From: DATFBY01 sp035253585
Lineage (GTDB): Bacteria; Gemmatimonadota; Gemmatimonadetes; Gemmatimonadales; Gemmatimonadaceae
Direction of reading: 5' to 3'
Length of the DNA: 64,000 nucleotides
Assembly: GCA_035253585.1 (NCBI GenBank)
Contig: DATFBY010000057.1
Span: forward strand, 1 to 64,000
This document shows, piece by piece, positions 63,990-64,000 of the stretch (position 1 is the stretch's first letter; every line of letters starts with the position of its first letter). Below the pieces are notes generated by a model. It saw only the letters and a list, made by a program, of their open reading frames with translations, searched no databases and was not told the DNA's origin. The translations under genes and the position numbers were made by a program.

Positions 63990-64000
63990 GCACGGCGCAG

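Overview
The window is GC-rich (about two thirds G+C by eye) with the codon use of a large free-living chromosome. Genes are tightly packed in short operons with many 1-4 nt stop/start overlaps, and there are many signal-peptide lipoproteins and secreted proteins of unknown function. The gene content and protein style suggest Gemmatimonadota. That is an impression, because no rRNA or lineage marker lies in the window. I saw no tRNA, rRNA, CRISPR array, prophage or insertion sequence, and no gene-free stretch longer than 300 bases.

Region by region. At 1-9.7 kb a lipoprotein gene diverges from a plus-strand run: NurA-like nuclease, HerA-type ATPase, a secreted protein, SbcD/Mre11, SbcC/Rad50 and a double GNAT protein. 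This is an archaeal-style DNA end-processing set in a bacterium. At 9.7-14.3 kb the minus strand carries lipoproteins, an NDUFA9-like SDR, a 55-residue membrane protein and a CaCA-family antiporter. At 14.4-16.9 kb there is a pterin operon (eukaryote-type 6-pyruvoyl-tetrahydropterin synthase, GTP cyclohydrolase I, SDR). At 16.9-21.4 kb a minus-strand run encodes a TPR protein, an orphan ParA-like ATPase, a lipoprotein, an acyl-CoA synthetase and a lipoprotein. At 21.6-28.4 kb are a phosphoribosyltransferase, ferritin-ligA-V4R, a response regulator/GGDEF/GAF signalling cluster and a YtxH protein. At 28.4-33 kb are an RMD-like TPR protein, a pyrimidine nucleoside phosphorylase, a TrpF-like protein, TerC and an intradiol dioxygenase. 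At 33-37.4 kb are gyrB, dciA, recF and an enoyl-CoA hydratase. At 37.5-42.8 kb are topoisomerase IB, mtnA, glpK and a uracil-DNA glycosylase. At 42.8-46.7 kb there is a partial cytochrome c maturation operon (ccmE, ccmF, ccmH, ccmI-like). At 46.7-51.6 kb are an ABC exporter, a transglutaminase, a macro-domain protein and cutA. At 51.9-64 kb are uvrA, split L-serine dehydratase, PspA, a PerM-type permease, a DgcN-like protein, a serine hydrolase, a degenerate ABC ATPase and cysS.

DNA maintenance is unusually well represented: NurA-like/HerA/SbcCD, ligA, recF, dciA, gyrB, topoisomerase IB, UDG and uvrA.

Two signals are not explained by the genes. (1) A short word, CTCGTTAGGC (core GTTAGGC, variant GTCAGGC), recurs across the window in several reading frames, on both strands and across stop codons. 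(2) Several intergenic spacers are built from short repeated words folded into inverted repeats. Among them, the terC/dioxygenase spacer is one long inverted repeat running from stop codon to stop codon, and a nested hairpin begins the predicted ferritin transcript.
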